From contig CAMDOL010000016.1 of the NCBI GenBank assembly GCA_945903615.1, positions 1-17,376 of the forward strand: a stretch of 17,376 bases of DNA. The letters are read 5' to 3'. Positions 7,782 to 15,359 of this stretch are shown in pieces. Under the pieces are notes generated by a model. The model saw nothing but the letters and a program-made list of their open reading frames with translations. It had not been told where the DNA came from and made no database searches. The DNA comes from Rickettsia typhi. GTDB lineage: Bacteria; Pseudomonadota; Alphaproteobacteria; Rickettsiales; UBA1997. The translations under genes were made by a program, and so were the position numbers. Position 1 is the stretch's first letter. Each line of letters starts with the position of its first letter.

Positions 7782-8546
7782 ATGAAGTCGATTTTAAAAT
7801 ATATCTTGCTAACCGCAATCAGAGACCGCCTTTATGGGGGGCTTTTTATAATTTTATTAGCTGCCTTTGGCATTTCTTCAGTTGTGGGCGGAACCGCTTT
7901 ATCAGAACAAGCGCAAGCAACAATGGTTTATGTTGCCGGCTCATCAAGAATGATTTTTGCTATCGGCATGATTTTGTTCGTCTGTTTTTATGTGCGCAAA
8001 ACTTTTGAGAATCGCGAAGTTGAATTTGTGCTTTCCAAATCAATCTCCAGACATAGTTTTATTTTTGCATACCTACTTGGCTTTATTTCGGTGGCATTGC
8101 TGATCATTGTGCCATTAGTGATTTTGCTATTTTTTATGAAGGCAAATCTAGTTGGTCTATCCTACTGGGCTTTGAGTTTGTTGTTCGAATCTTTAATCAT
8201 AATCACCTTCTCTTTGTTGGCATCTTTAATATTAAGAAGTGCAGTTTCAGCGGTGCTGGCATCTCTAGGGTTTTATATTATTTCACGGATGATGGGGTTT
8301 TTTGTTCTAACTATCCAAATTCCTAAAACAACTGCCGATTTTGAAAATCTGGATCGTTTTCTAAAAGCAATTCTAAAAATTATCTCAATCATTTTCCCAC
8401 GCCTTGATTTGTACGGAAAAAGTGAGTGGCTGATTTATGGCGTTGTCAATTCGTCGGACATCTATATTATTCTTGGCCAGTCTCTCATCTACATTCCATT
8501 GATGATTTTTATGGCTTTTTATGATTTTAACCGCAAGCAGTTCTAG
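7782..8546 (+). CDS. Multi-pass membrane protein, ABC-2 permease-like
   Basis: A 254-residue polytopic membrane protein with about six hydrophobic helices. The N-terminus (MKSILKYILLTAIRDRLYGG) followed by a long first helix, and the cytoplasmic loop with ENREVEFVLSKSISRHSF after the second helix, resemble ABC-2-type permease subunits, where this region contacts the ATPase. No ATP-binding subunit is encoded next to it. The ATG follows the secretin stop by 2 bp and the next gene starts 3 bp after its stop, so all three are very likely cotranscribed. The link to a secretin could be functional or just genome packing. What it transports, if anything, cannot be told. Confidence 0.65.
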   Translation: MKSILKYILLTAIRDRLYGGLFIILLAAFGISSVVGGTALSEQAQATMVYVAGSSRMIFAIGMILFVCFYVRKTFENREVEFVLSKSISRHSFIFAYLLGFISVALLIIVPLVILLFFMKANLVGLSYWALSLLFESLIIITFSLLASLILRSAVSAVLASLGFYIISRMMGFFVLTIQIPKTTADFENLDRFLKAILKIISIIFPRLDLYGKSEWLIYGVVNSSDIYIILGQSLIYIPLMIFMAFYDFNRKQF

Positions 8547-8549
8547 CTA

Positions 8550-9308
8550 GTGACATTATCTAAATTTACAATCTATCAAAATCTTCATCGCTTTTTTATC
8601 CTCGGTTTTTTATCCTGCTTCATTTTGCAAGTTGGTTTTTGGTTTAAATCCGAACATTTTAAGCCCGATGTTTATATTGTTCCTCCTCTTCCCAGCAAAG
8701 AATCAGTCGCCGCTTTGTCATTTGGTGATGAGCAATTTTATTTTAGAGCTGCCGCTTTGAAAATTGAAAATGCCGGCGATAGCTTTGGCAGATTCACCTC
8801 GCTTAAAAAATATGATTATGCCAAGCTTTATGATTGGTTCAAATTGCTTGATAGCTTGGATCATAAATCAAAATATGTTCCCAATCTTGCTGCTGTTTAC
8901 TATGCCCAAACCCCAAATAAAGAAGACAATCGCTACATAATTAAATATTTAGATGAGTATGTCGGTGATAATATCGACGAAGATTGGTGGTGGATATATC
9001 AAGCCTTTTATATTGCCCACGCAACTCTAAAAGATGACAGTTTGGCATTAAAATTTGCTTACAAATTAAGCAAAAATAAAAATGAAAAAGCACCAACTTG
9101 GACTAGAGAATTGCCAGCCTTTATCGAATCAAAGCTTGGCAATGATTGCGAGGCATTCTTGGTGATTAATAAAATGTTAAAAGATAATGAAAGTGGTGAA
9201 CAAAAAATTTCGCCCGCAGAAATGGATTTTATACGCCACTTTATTAAGAATGGATTGGGTGATTTGAAGAAGAAAAATTTTAATCCAAATAAATGTGCCA
9301 ATAGATAA
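8550..9308 (+). CDS. Membrane-anchored helical protein of unknown function
   Basis: I do not recognise a named family. The 252-residue product starts at a GTG, has one hydrophobic segment near the N-terminus (about 14-32), then a PPLPSKESVAALSFGDEQF-type segment (45-63), and a mainly helical remainder with regularly placed aromatic and Leu/Ala residues, for example LAAVYYAQT (113-121) and EDWWWIYQAFYIAHATL (144-160). This could form TPR-like helical hairpins, which is inference. The C-terminal part is probably extracytoplasmic. It starts 3 bp after the permease-like gene and its end overlaps nadC by 14 bp. Tight coupling to the ABC-2-like protein suggests a shared job; nothing in it points specifically to pilus assembly. 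Confidence 0.65.
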   Translation: MTLSKFTIYQNLHRFFILGFLSCFILQVGFWFKSEHFKPDVYIVPPLPSKESVAALSFGDEQFYFRAAALKIENAGDSFGRFTSLKKYDYAKLYDWFKLLDSLDHKSKYVPNLAAVYYAQTPNKEDNRYIIKYLDEYVGDNIDEDWWWIYQAFYIAHATLKDDSLALKFAYKLSKNKNEKAPTWTRELPAFIESKLGNDCEAFLVINKMLKDNESGEQKISPAEMDFIRHFIKNGLGDLKKKNFNPNKCANR

Positions 9309-10134
9309 GATTATAAAACAAGCTCTGGATGAAGATTTGGGCAAGATTGGAGACATAACTTCCCATTTTACCATCCCTTCTGATCGGCAAATAAAATTTA
9401 AGATTAGTAATCGCGAGCCAATTGTCCTATGTGGATCCGATATTGCTTTGCAAATTTTCTCTGCGGTTCAAAAGAGATTAAAAACTGAATCAATCGTTCT
9501 TAAAATCAATTATCAAGACGGAGATTTTCTTCCTAAAAATTCGGTAATTATTGAAGGCGGTGGCAATGCTCGTGCAATTTTTGCCGCTGAAAGATTGGTG
9601 CTAAATTTAATGCAGCATTTAAGCGGAATTTCCACCGCCACTAAAGAATATGTTGATAAAATTAATGGAACTAAAACCAAAATTTTAGACACTAGAAAAA
9701 CCATTCCAGGGCTGCGTGAATTACAAAAATATGCCGTTAAAACTGGCGGCGGCACTAATCATCGTATGGCGCTTTATGATGGAATTTTGATCAAAGATAA
9801 TCATATTGCTGCTGCCGGAGGCATTATGGGCGCAGTTAGAATGGTGCGCGAGAACTTAACCAAACAAATGTCAATCGAAGTTGAGTGCGATAATTTGTCG
9901 CAAGTCGCAGAAGCCTTGTTAGCAAAGGTCGATATTATTATGCTTGATAATATGAATTTAGAACAAATCAAGAAAGCCGTAGAATTAATTGCTGGCAAGG
10001 CAAAAATCGAAGTATCAGGCGGAATGAATTTGTCGGTGATCAAAGAAGTTGCTAGAACTGGGGTTGATTATATTTCAGTTGGCGCGCTAACTCACTCAGT
10101 GAAGGCTGTGGACATTGGTCTTGATGTAGTTTAA
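9295..10134 (+). CDS. nadC: Nicotinate-nucleotide pyrophosphorylase (carboxylating)
   Basis: Makes nicotinate mononucleotide from quinolinate and PRPP, with release of CO2, in de novo NAD synthesis. 279 residues, normal for the family. Seen: ERLVLNLMQHLSGIST (99-114), the quinolinate/PRPP-binding TRKTIPGLR (133-141), KYAVKTGGGTNHR (145-157), IKDNH (166-170), the EVECDN segment and the closing SGGMN and DYISVGALTHS. All the expected active-site segments are present. It begins at a GTG inside the end of the preceding gene, suggesting translational coupling. No nadA or nadB is nearby, so whether quinolinate is made or scavenged is unknown. The last 83 bp overlap the opposite-strand metallopeptidase gene. 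Confidence 0.95.
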   Translation: MPIDKIIKQALDEDLGKIGDITSHFTIPSDRQIKFKISNREPIVLCGSDIALQIFSAVQKRLKTESIVLKINYQDGDFLPKNSVIIEGGGNARAIFAAERLVLNLMQHLSGISTATKEYVDKINGTKTKILDTRKTIPGLRELQKYAVKTGGGTNHRMALYDGILIKDNHIAAAGGIMGAVRMVRENLTKQMSIEVECDNLSQVAEALLAKVDIIMLDNMNLEQIKKAVELIAGKAKIEVSGGMNLSVIKEVARTGVDYISVGALTHSVKAVDIGLDVV

Positions 10135-10693
10135 TGTTTTTCAGTTCGCGATTCAGCATTCGCGAATTTGGCAAAACTCTCTCCAGCTCATCCCAAAATT
10201 TCCGACTATGATTTTTTACTTTCGTGTGCACCAGCTCATGCAAAATCACATAATCAATCAACTCATCTTTTAGAAAAGCCAAATTAGAATTTAGACTAAT
10301 ATTATTTTGTGATGAACAGCTCCCCCATAAAGTTTTTTGGCGGCGCAGAATTATTTTGCGTAATGAAAAATTGTGGATTTGTGCCAACTCGCGGCAGCGT
10401 AAGATTAAATAATGGTTCTTTGCCAAAAAATCTTCTGCACTCAGTTGGGGCAAGGCTTCTTGTTGATAAATTGTTTGGCGATAAGCCAATTTTTGCAAAG
10501 AATTTTTTGCCCAAATTATTTTTGATTCAAAAAATTTCTGAGCTTTTTTTAAGGAGCAATATCTGGAAAAACTAACGGTGATTTGTAAATTAGATTTAAT
10601 GGCAATGCGAATGTTTTTGGTTTTAGTAATTTTGAAAATTACATTCTCAGATTGCGCTCCGAGCTCAGAATATTTTTTAATTACGCTTGGCAT
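10052..10693 (-). CDS. YgjP-type (DUF45, M48-like) metal-dependent hydrolase
   Basis: A 213-residue predicted zinc metallopeptidase of the YgjP/SprT-like group. Seen: the family segment RRQKTLWGSCS (117-127), then DYVILHELVHTK with the HExxH zinc site HELVH (152-156), and NHSRKFWDELE (161-171), whose His162 is the likely third ligand. Physiological substrate is not established for this family. The ATG overlaps the end of znuB by 17 bp, so it is probably cotranslated with it. The C-terminal tail of about 35 residues after the conserved ERVLPN runs antisense to the 3' end of nadC and looks like a low-complexity extension beyond the usual family end. Catalytic residues appear intact. Confidence 0.88.
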   Translation of the reverse strand: MPSVIKKYSELGAQSENVIFKITKTKNIRIAIKSNLQITVSFSRYCSLKKAQKFFESKIIWAKNSLQKLAYRQTIYQQEALPQLSAEDFLAKNHYLILRCRELAQIHNFSLRKIILRRQKTLWGSCSSQNNISLNSNLAFLKDELIDYVILHELVHTKVKNHSRKFWDELERVLPNSRMLNRELKNIKLHQDQCPQPSLSELARQLKYNQPQF

Positions 10694-11471
10694 AAATTGA
10701 GAAAATCAAAAGCAATGCCCCAAAAGCAATGATTGAAGGGCTGGAAGGCAAGTTAAAAAATAGTGCGATAAACAAACCGCTAATCATTGTTAGTGCTGAA
10801 AACAGCAAAGCTAAAAACAACATTTGGGTTGGAGTTTTAGAAAAGTTCCGAGCGATTGAGGCGGGCAAAATCATTATGGAAGTGATTAAAAAAATGCCAA
10901 CGATTTTAACTAAACAAGCCACAACTAAAGCGGTTAGTAATAAAAATTTTAATTGTAATTTTTCAACCCCAACACCAGAAATTTGTGCCAGATCAGAATT
11001 AATTGTGGTGAGTAAAAGTTTTTCAAACCAAGAGAAAATTGCCAAAGCAGAAATTGCGGCAACAGCATAAATCATCAAAATATTGCCAGCGGATAGTTTG
11101 ATCAAATCGCCAAATAAATAGCTTTCTAAATCAACATGAGCTGGAAAAATCGCCAGTAAAATCATACCTAGCGCCAACAAAGCGCAAGAAGCAATGCCAA
11201 TGATAGAATCGGTAGAATAGAGATTTTGTTTATTTAAAAAGAAAATTAAAAAACAAAAGATAATTGCACAAAAAATAATCCCATACATTGGCTCCACCGC
11301 AACAATGGTGGCAATGCCTAAACCAAAAATTGCTGAGTGAGAAATGGCGTCGCCAAAATAAGCCATTTTTCTCCATAACACAAAAACCCCAATTGGTGCC
11401 GTAGCAATTGCCACGCCAATTGCAGCAATGATGGCTTTGATTAAAAATGGGGAAAGAAAGAATTCAGGCAT
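10677..11471 (-). CDS. znuB: ABC-3 family metal permease, zinc uptake type
   Basis: Inner-membrane permease subunit of a manganese/zinc-type ABC importer. 264 residues with about seven or eight hydrophobic helices; the ABC-3 signature segment FGDAISHSAIFGLGIA (34-49) corresponds to the GDALSHAxxPG motif, and GDLIKLSAGN sits where family members have a conserved G(S/D)LL loop. Family members transport Zn, Mn or Fe; zinc is the commonest assignment in Alphaproteobacteria but is not proven here. The ATP-binding and substrate-binding subunits are not adjacent. It is followed by, and overlaps, the YgjP-type peptidase gene. An 18-bp tandem repeat lies 15-52 bp upstream of its start. Confidence 0.88.
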   Translation of the reverse strand: MPEFFLSPFLIKAIIAAIGVAIATAPIGVFVLWRKMAYFGDAISHSAIFGLGIATIVAVEPMYGIIFCAIIFCFLIFFLNKQNLYSTDSIIGIASCALLALGMILLAIFPAHVDLESYLFGDLIKLSAGNILMIYAVAAISALAIFSWFEKLLLTTINSDLAQISGVGVEKLQLKFLLLTALVVACLVKIVGIFLITSIMILPASIARNFSKTPTQMLFLALLFSALTMISGLFIALFFNLPSSPSIIAFGALLLIFSIYAKRN

Positions 11472-11485
11472 ATTATTTGATTGAT

Positions 11486-11523
11486 TTTTGTGATCTCAAA
11501 AAGTTTTGTGATCTCAAAAAGTT
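11486..11523. repeat. 18-bp tandem repeat upstream of znuB
   Basis: Two perfect copies of TTTTGTGATCTCAAAAAG (11486-11503 and 11504-11521) plus two bases of a third. Each contains TGTGATC/GATCACA-like half sites. The position, 15-52 bp before the znuB start, would suit an operator or promoter-overlapping repeat. A weaker inverted repeat (AAAAAGTTA at 11516-11524 with TAACTTTTT at 11539-11547) begins in the second copy. The repeat itself is certain; a regulatory role is inference. Confidence 0.75.
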
Positions 11524-11601
11524 AGTTATCGCCATTAATAACTTTTTTACCAGCTTTGGCGGGATTTATTTTTACGGGTTGTTTTATTAATGGTTGATGC
11601 T

Positions 11602-11863
11602 CATTACTGTCTGGTTAACTTTTTTCCTGCTTTTAATTACCGTCGGTTTTAACCGACGGATAGAACTAACTAAAATAAGGGCTTTAGCCCAATACTTCTG
11701 ATGTCGGGCTAAAGCCCAGTTTTTCTTAATCTCTTAACCGTCGGTTAAAACCGACGGTAATTAAAAGACGACAAATTATATCGAAAAAATTTCTGATACC
11801 TGTTGAACCATTTGTTGATAAGGGTTTTAAGAGTTTTAGTGTTTGGCTAAGCGGACAGTAATG
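11602..11863. mobile_element. MITE-like non-coding element with inverted ends
   Basis: The 18 bp at 11602-11619 (CATTACTGTCTGGTTAAC) and the reverse complement of 11846-11863 (CATTACTGTCCGCTTAGC) match at 15 of 18 positions, giving a 262-bp segment with terminal inverted repeats and no open reading frame of note. A second pair of perfect inverted repeats is nested inside (11631-11766). A third copy of the end sequence lies at 16281-16298. This is the layout of a miniature inverted-repeat element mobilised in trans, but I see no clear target-site duplication and no transposase in the window. Confidence 0.5.
11631..11766. repeat. Nested palindromic repeat: perfect 29-bp inverted pair
   Basis: The 29 bp at 11631-11659 are the exact reverse complement of 11738-11766. 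Each arm is itself a hairpin: CCGTCGGTTTTAACCGACGG (11640-11659) folds as a 9-bp stem with a two-base loop. Between the arms are two further complementary palindromes, GGGCTTTAGCCC (11679-11690) and GGGCTAAAGCCC (11706-11717). The whole can form either one long stem or several small hairpins. It resembles REP/palindromic-unit families; membership in a named family cannot be checked here. Confidence 0.85.
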
Positions 11864-11918
11864 GGCTAAAGCCCATTATCTCAAATCTTCCATCCTTTGG
11901 CTAAAGCCAACGGTAATT
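11861..11918. repeat. Additional copies of the GGCTAAAGCC palindrome
   Basis: ATGGGCTAAAGCCCAT (11861-11876) and TTGGCTAAAGCCAA (11897-11910) repeat the inner palindrome of the nested element, and the second is followed by CGGTAATTAA, matching the outer arm's CGGTAATTAA. These look like degenerate or partial copies of the same repeat family, ending 14 bp before the aroE start. With 11472-11860 they fill the 460-bp gap between znuB and aroE; no gene or tRNA is seen there. Confidence 0.7.
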
Positions 11919-11931
11919 AATCGTAAATAAA

Positions 11932-12810
11932 ATGGACTATTTAAAATTTTTAGAAAAATACAACCCTTCCCCAAATACCAAAATAGCCGCAGTAATTGGC
12001 GATCCCATCGCACAATCTTTATCACCTTATTTACATAATTATTGGTTGAAGCAAAATAAAATTGATGGCGTTTATATTCCACTCAAAGTTTCTGTTGCAG
12101 ATTTTTCTGAATTCATTAAATCAATGCACAGCCTTGGCTTCTCTGGCTTTAACATTACAATTCCCCACAAAGAATCTGCTTTAAAACTTTGTAATTTTAT
12201 AAGCCTTGCCGCCAAACAAATTGGTGCGGTGAATACCATCACCATTAAAGATGGCAAAATTTACGGTGACAATTCGGATCATTTTGGGTTTATTCAAAAC
12301 ATAAAATCTGAGCATCCAAATTTTGATTTTAAAAATAAAAAAGTTTTACTGCTTGGTGCTGGCGGCGCATCGCGAGCAATTGTTTTTGGGCTTTTAAATC
12401 AAGGCGTTGCAGAAATAACCATTACTAATCGTGATTTAATTCGCGCGGAGAATTTAGCCCAAAACTTTTTGAAAATGGGACAAATCAAAACTATCTCTTG
12501 GAACAATCGCGATAAAAATTTATCTGATTTTGATATGTTGATAAACTCAACATCACTAGGAATGTCTGGCAAAGACGAGTTGAAAATTGATTTAAACAAT
12601 CTAAAAAAATCTGCTTTAGTTTGTGATATTGTCTACAAACCATTAATGACCAAGCTACTCAAGCAAGCCCAGCAGCAAGGCAACTTAACAGTCACCGGTA
12701 TTGGAATGTTAGTTTATCAAGGTGTGATTGGTTTTGAGAAATGGTTTAAAATCAAACCAGAAGTTGATAAAAAATTACTTGATGAAATGATCAAGCTTTC
12801 AAGCAAATAA
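11932..12810 (+). CDS. aroE: Shikimate dehydrogenase
   Basis: Reduces 3-dehydroshikimate to shikimate with NADPH in aromatic amino acid and chorismate synthesis. 292 residues. Seen: substrate-binding GDPIAQSLSPYLHN (23-36), the catalytic-Lys segment GFNITIPHK (Lys80), AVNT (99-102), the segment GDNSDHFGF (112-120) with the conserved Asp at 116 and Ser where Thr is usual, and the nucleotide-binding GAGGASR (142-148) followed by NR. All key residues are present. ATG start, preceded directly by palindromic repeats, so its promoter may have been supplied or altered by them. It leads an aroE-smpB-recG run. No other shikimate-pathway gene is in the window. Confidence 0.95.
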   Translation: MDYLKFLEKYNPSPNTKIAAVIGDPIAQSLSPYLHNYWLKQNKIDGVYIPLKVSVADFSEFIKSMHSLGFSGFNITIPHKESALKLCNFISLAAKQIGAVNTITIKDGKIYGDNSDHFGFIQNIKSEHPNFDFKNKKVLLLGAGGASRAIVFGLLNQGVAEITITNRDLIRAENLAQNFLKMGQIKTISWNNRDKNLSDFDMLINSTSLGMSGKDELKIDLNNLKKSALVCDIVYKPLMTKLLKQAQQQGNLTVTGIGMLVYQGVIGFEKWFKIKPEVDKKLLDEMIKLSSK

Positions 12811-12823
12811 ACGCCAAAACAAA

Positions 12824-13267
12824 ATGTCTCAACAACTCGCTAATAATCGCAAAGCTCGATTTCACTACACCATCGAAGAAGAACTTGAGGCTGGCATTAT
12901 GCTTCTGGGCAGCGAAGTAAAATCCCTGCGTGCTGGTGGGATAAATATTAGCGATGGCCATGTTGCTGAACAAAATGGTGAATTAGTTTTACTCAATGTT
13001 CATATCGCTGAATATAAAGGCGCCAATAAATTCAACCACGCTCCACTTCGCCCACGCAAATTACTTCTGCATAAAAAACAAATCGACAAATTGCTCGGAA
13101 AAATCCAAACCAAAGGTCTTTCGGTAATCCCACTATCTATGTATTTTAATACTCGCAATATTGTCAAAATCAATTTAGGGATCTGTAAAGGCAAAAAACT
13201 TTATGATAAACGGGCGTCAATTAAAGAACGCGATGAAAAAAGGAGTGCTGCAAGAGGTGAAGAATAA
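12824..13267 (+). CDS. smpB: SsrA-binding protein SmpB
   Basis: RNA-binding partner of tmRNA in trans-translation, which frees stalled ribosomes. 147 residues, close to the usual 150-160. Seen: NRKARFHYTIEEELEAGIML (8-27), the conserved GSEVKSLRAGGINISDG (29-45), NKFNHAPLRPRKLLLHK, and the C-terminal KGKKLYDKRASIKERDEKR tail that reaches the decoding centre. It starts 13 bp after aroE and its end overlaps recG. No tmRNA gene is seen in the window. Confidence 0.95.
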   Translation: MSQQLANNRKARFHYTIEEELEAGIMLLGSEVKSLRAGGINISDGHVAEQNGELVLLNVHIAEYKGANKFNHAPLRPRKLLLHKKQIDKLLGKIQTKGLSVIPLSMYFNTRNIVKINLGICKGKKLYDKRASIKERDEKRSAARGEE

Positions 13268-15359
13268 TGATGCAATAAATATCTTCTCTAACCTGCAAAA
13301 CCTTGCTGGCATTGGCGACAAGCTAGCAAGGTTTTTATCTGGTTTAATTGGCGGAAATAGAATTGCGGATTTGCTTTATCACCAACCTGCTCACATTTTA
13401 CCTAAAAAATTTCTGCCACCACTTTATGAAATTAAAGGCAAAGAATTAATTATTACTAAAGTTAAAGTTGAAGCTCACATCAAACCAGATAATAGCCGCC
13501 AGCCTTTTCGAGTTCGTTGTTTTTCTGGAAGCGGATATTTGACACTAACTTTTTTTAAGACTTTTCCAAATTACATTGAAAAAAATTTCCCCATTGGCGC
13601 ACAAATTGTTGTCAGTGGCATTGCAGAAAGATTTAATGACGAACTACAAATCGCTCATCCCGACTATGTTTTTCCTGCGGCGCAAATTGATAGAATTCCT
13701 AAAGACGAAATTGTTTATCCAGCGATTGGTGCGTTTAGTCAAAAATTTCTGCGCAGCAAAATTGCTTTGGCATTAAACAAAACAACTGATTTGCCAGAAT
13801 GGGTCGATGCCAATTTACTTAAAACACAAGGCTGGAAAAGTTGGAAAGAATCTATTTTTAATTTGCACCAAACCAATGACGCAAAGGCTCGTAAGCGTCT
13901 TGCATTTGATGAATTGCTTGCTTCTCAAATCGCCAATCTCATCGCCAAAAAATATCTCAAAAATACCAATGGCAGAGAATTAACTGCTAAAAATATTTTA
14001 CGACAAAAACTTCTCGAAGCCCTACCCTTCTCGCTCACAGCTGGTCAGCAAAAAGTCTTAGGTGAAATTGATCAGGATTTAACTAGCGATAAAAAAATGT
14101 TGCGGCTTTTGCAAGGAGATGTCGGCAGTGGAAAAACTATTGTGGCATTTTTGGCGATGCTTTTGGCGGTGGAAAATAAAAAACAAGCGGCGATCATTTG
14201 CCCAATTACTTTGCTGGCATTTCAACATTATAAAAATTTTGCAGAATTAGCCCAACAAATTGGTATCAAAATTGCAATTCTTACTTCCAAAACTACCAAA
14301 AAAAATAAGCAGAAAATTCTACAAGAATTAAAAGATGGTGAAATTGATATTTTAATCGGCACTCATTCTTTGCTGGAACCAGACATTATTTTTAAAGATT
14401 TGGCAATTGCCGTGATCGATGAACAACATCGTTTTGGAGTGATGCAAAGAATGAAATTGGTTGAGAAAGGTCAAAAAGTTGATGTGCTGTTGATGAGTGC
14501 CACGCCAATTCCACGCAGCTTGATGATGACATTTTATGGCGATATGGATATTTCAATTTTAAGCGAGAAACCCAAAAACCGCTTGACGATTGACACAAGA
14601 GTGATTTCACAAAATAAAGAGGAAGAAATTTTATCAGCATTTGCGCGCGCAATTAAAAATGGTGAAAAAATTTATTGGATTTGCCCACTCATCAGTTGCA
14701 AATCTTTAGATGTTGGCGATAAGTTGGTTGAAGAAAAAATAGAGCCAGATGACGATTTAAGCAATGTCACCTCCCGTTTTGAAGAGTTCCAAAAATTATT
14801 TGGTCAGCAAAAAGTTGGTCTCATTCACGGAAAAATGAAGGAGAAAGAGAAGGATCACATTATGAATAATTTTATCAGCGGTGAAACACAAATTCTAGTT
14901 TCCACAACCGTTATTGAAGTTGGGATTGATGTGAAAGATGCAACAATAATTGTTATTGAAAACTGTGAACAATTTGGATTGTCACAATTACATCAATTGC
15001 GCGGACGCGTTGGAAGAGGCGAAAAGCCATCTTATTGCATCTTGCTTTATGGAAAAAAACTTGGTGCCAACGGCAAACAAAGATTAGCAATTATGAAAAA
15101 TAGTAACGATGGATTTTTTATTGCCGAAGAAGATTTAAAACTGCGCGGACAAGGAGAAATGGCGGGCAAACGCCAGAGTGGTCTACCAGAATATAAAATT
15201 GCTGATTTGAATTTGGATTTAGATTTACTGCAAATCGCCAATCGTCAGGCACAGTTTTTGTTGGAAAATCAAGGCAAAAAAATTGATAAAGAAACTTTGA
15301 GAATTTTATTGCAAATTTTTAATTACGAAGATTGTTTTAAGCTAGTTTTTGGAGGTTAA
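13257..15359 (+). CDS. recG: ATP-dependent DNA helicase RecG
   Basis: Remodels stalled replication forks and branched DNA during recombination and repair. About 700 residues from the GTG at 13257. Seen: an N-terminal wedge/OB region, Walker A GDVGSGKT (about 287-294), Walker B DEQH (about 388-391), motif III SATPIPRSLM, and the second helicase lobe with STTVIEVGIDVKDA and QLHQLRGRVGRG. I prefer the GTG at 13257 because an AGGAG lies upstream (13241-13245) and the overlap with smpB is then only 11 bp. In-frame alternatives are an ATG at 13203 (718 residues, 65-bp overlap) and an ATG at 13233. The 3' end overlaps the convergent folP by 23 bp. Confidence 0.94.
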   Translation: MKNNDAINIFSNLQNLAGIGDKLARFLSGLIGGNRIADLLYHQPAHILPKKFLPPLYEIKGKELIITKVKVEAHIKPDNSRQPFRVRCFSGSGYLTLTFFKTFPNYIEKNFPIGAQIVVSGIAERFNDELQIAHPDYVFPAAQIDRIPKDEIVYPAIGAFSQKFLRSKIALALNKTTDLPEWVDANLLKTQGWKSWKESIFNLHQTNDAKARKRLAFDELLASQIANLIAKKYLKNTNGRELTAKNILRQKLLEALPFSLTAGQQKVLGEIDQDLTSDKKMLRLLQGDVGSGKTIVAFLAMLLAVENKKQAAIICPITLLAFQHYKNFAELAQQIGIKIAILTSKTTKKNKQKILQELKDGEIDILIGTHSLLEPDIIFKDLAIAVIDEQHRFGVMQRMKLVEKGQKVDVLLMSATPIPRSLMMTFYGDMDISILSEKPKNRLTIDTRVISQNKEEEILSAFARAIKNGEKIYWICPLISCKSLDVGDKLVEEKIEPDDDLSNVTSRFEEFQKLFGQQKVGLIHGKMKEKEKDHIMNNFISGETQILVSTTVIEVGIDVKDATIIVIENCEQFGLSQLHQLRGRVGRGEKPSYCILLYGKKLGANGKQRLAIMKNSNDGFFIAEEDLKLRGQGEMAGKRQSGLPEYKIADLNLDLDLLQIANRQAQFLLENQGKKIDKETLRILLQIFNYEDCFKLVFGG

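Noticed and set aside
7673..8008. Plus-strand open frame bridging the secretin end and the permease-like start
   Set aside because: It overlaps two genes in other frames and has no recognisable domain.
10309..10575. Plus-strand open frame opposite the YgjP-type gene
   Set aside because: The opposite strand carries the HELVH and WGSCS motifs, so this is a shadow.
10729..11070. Plus-strand open frame opposite znuB
   Set aside because: Antisense to a clear ABC-3 permease; no family resemblance or start signal.
11516..11547. Rho-independent terminator formed by AAAAAGTTA and TAACTTTTT
   Set aside because: The stem is almost all A-T and the loop is 14 bases; no gene on the plus strand ends just upstream of it.
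11472..11931. Possible CRISPR array or tRNA in the repeat-rich gap
   Set aside because: Repeats are palindromes in inverted pairs with irregular spacing, not direct repeats with spacers; no cloverleaf arms or T-loop sequence seen.
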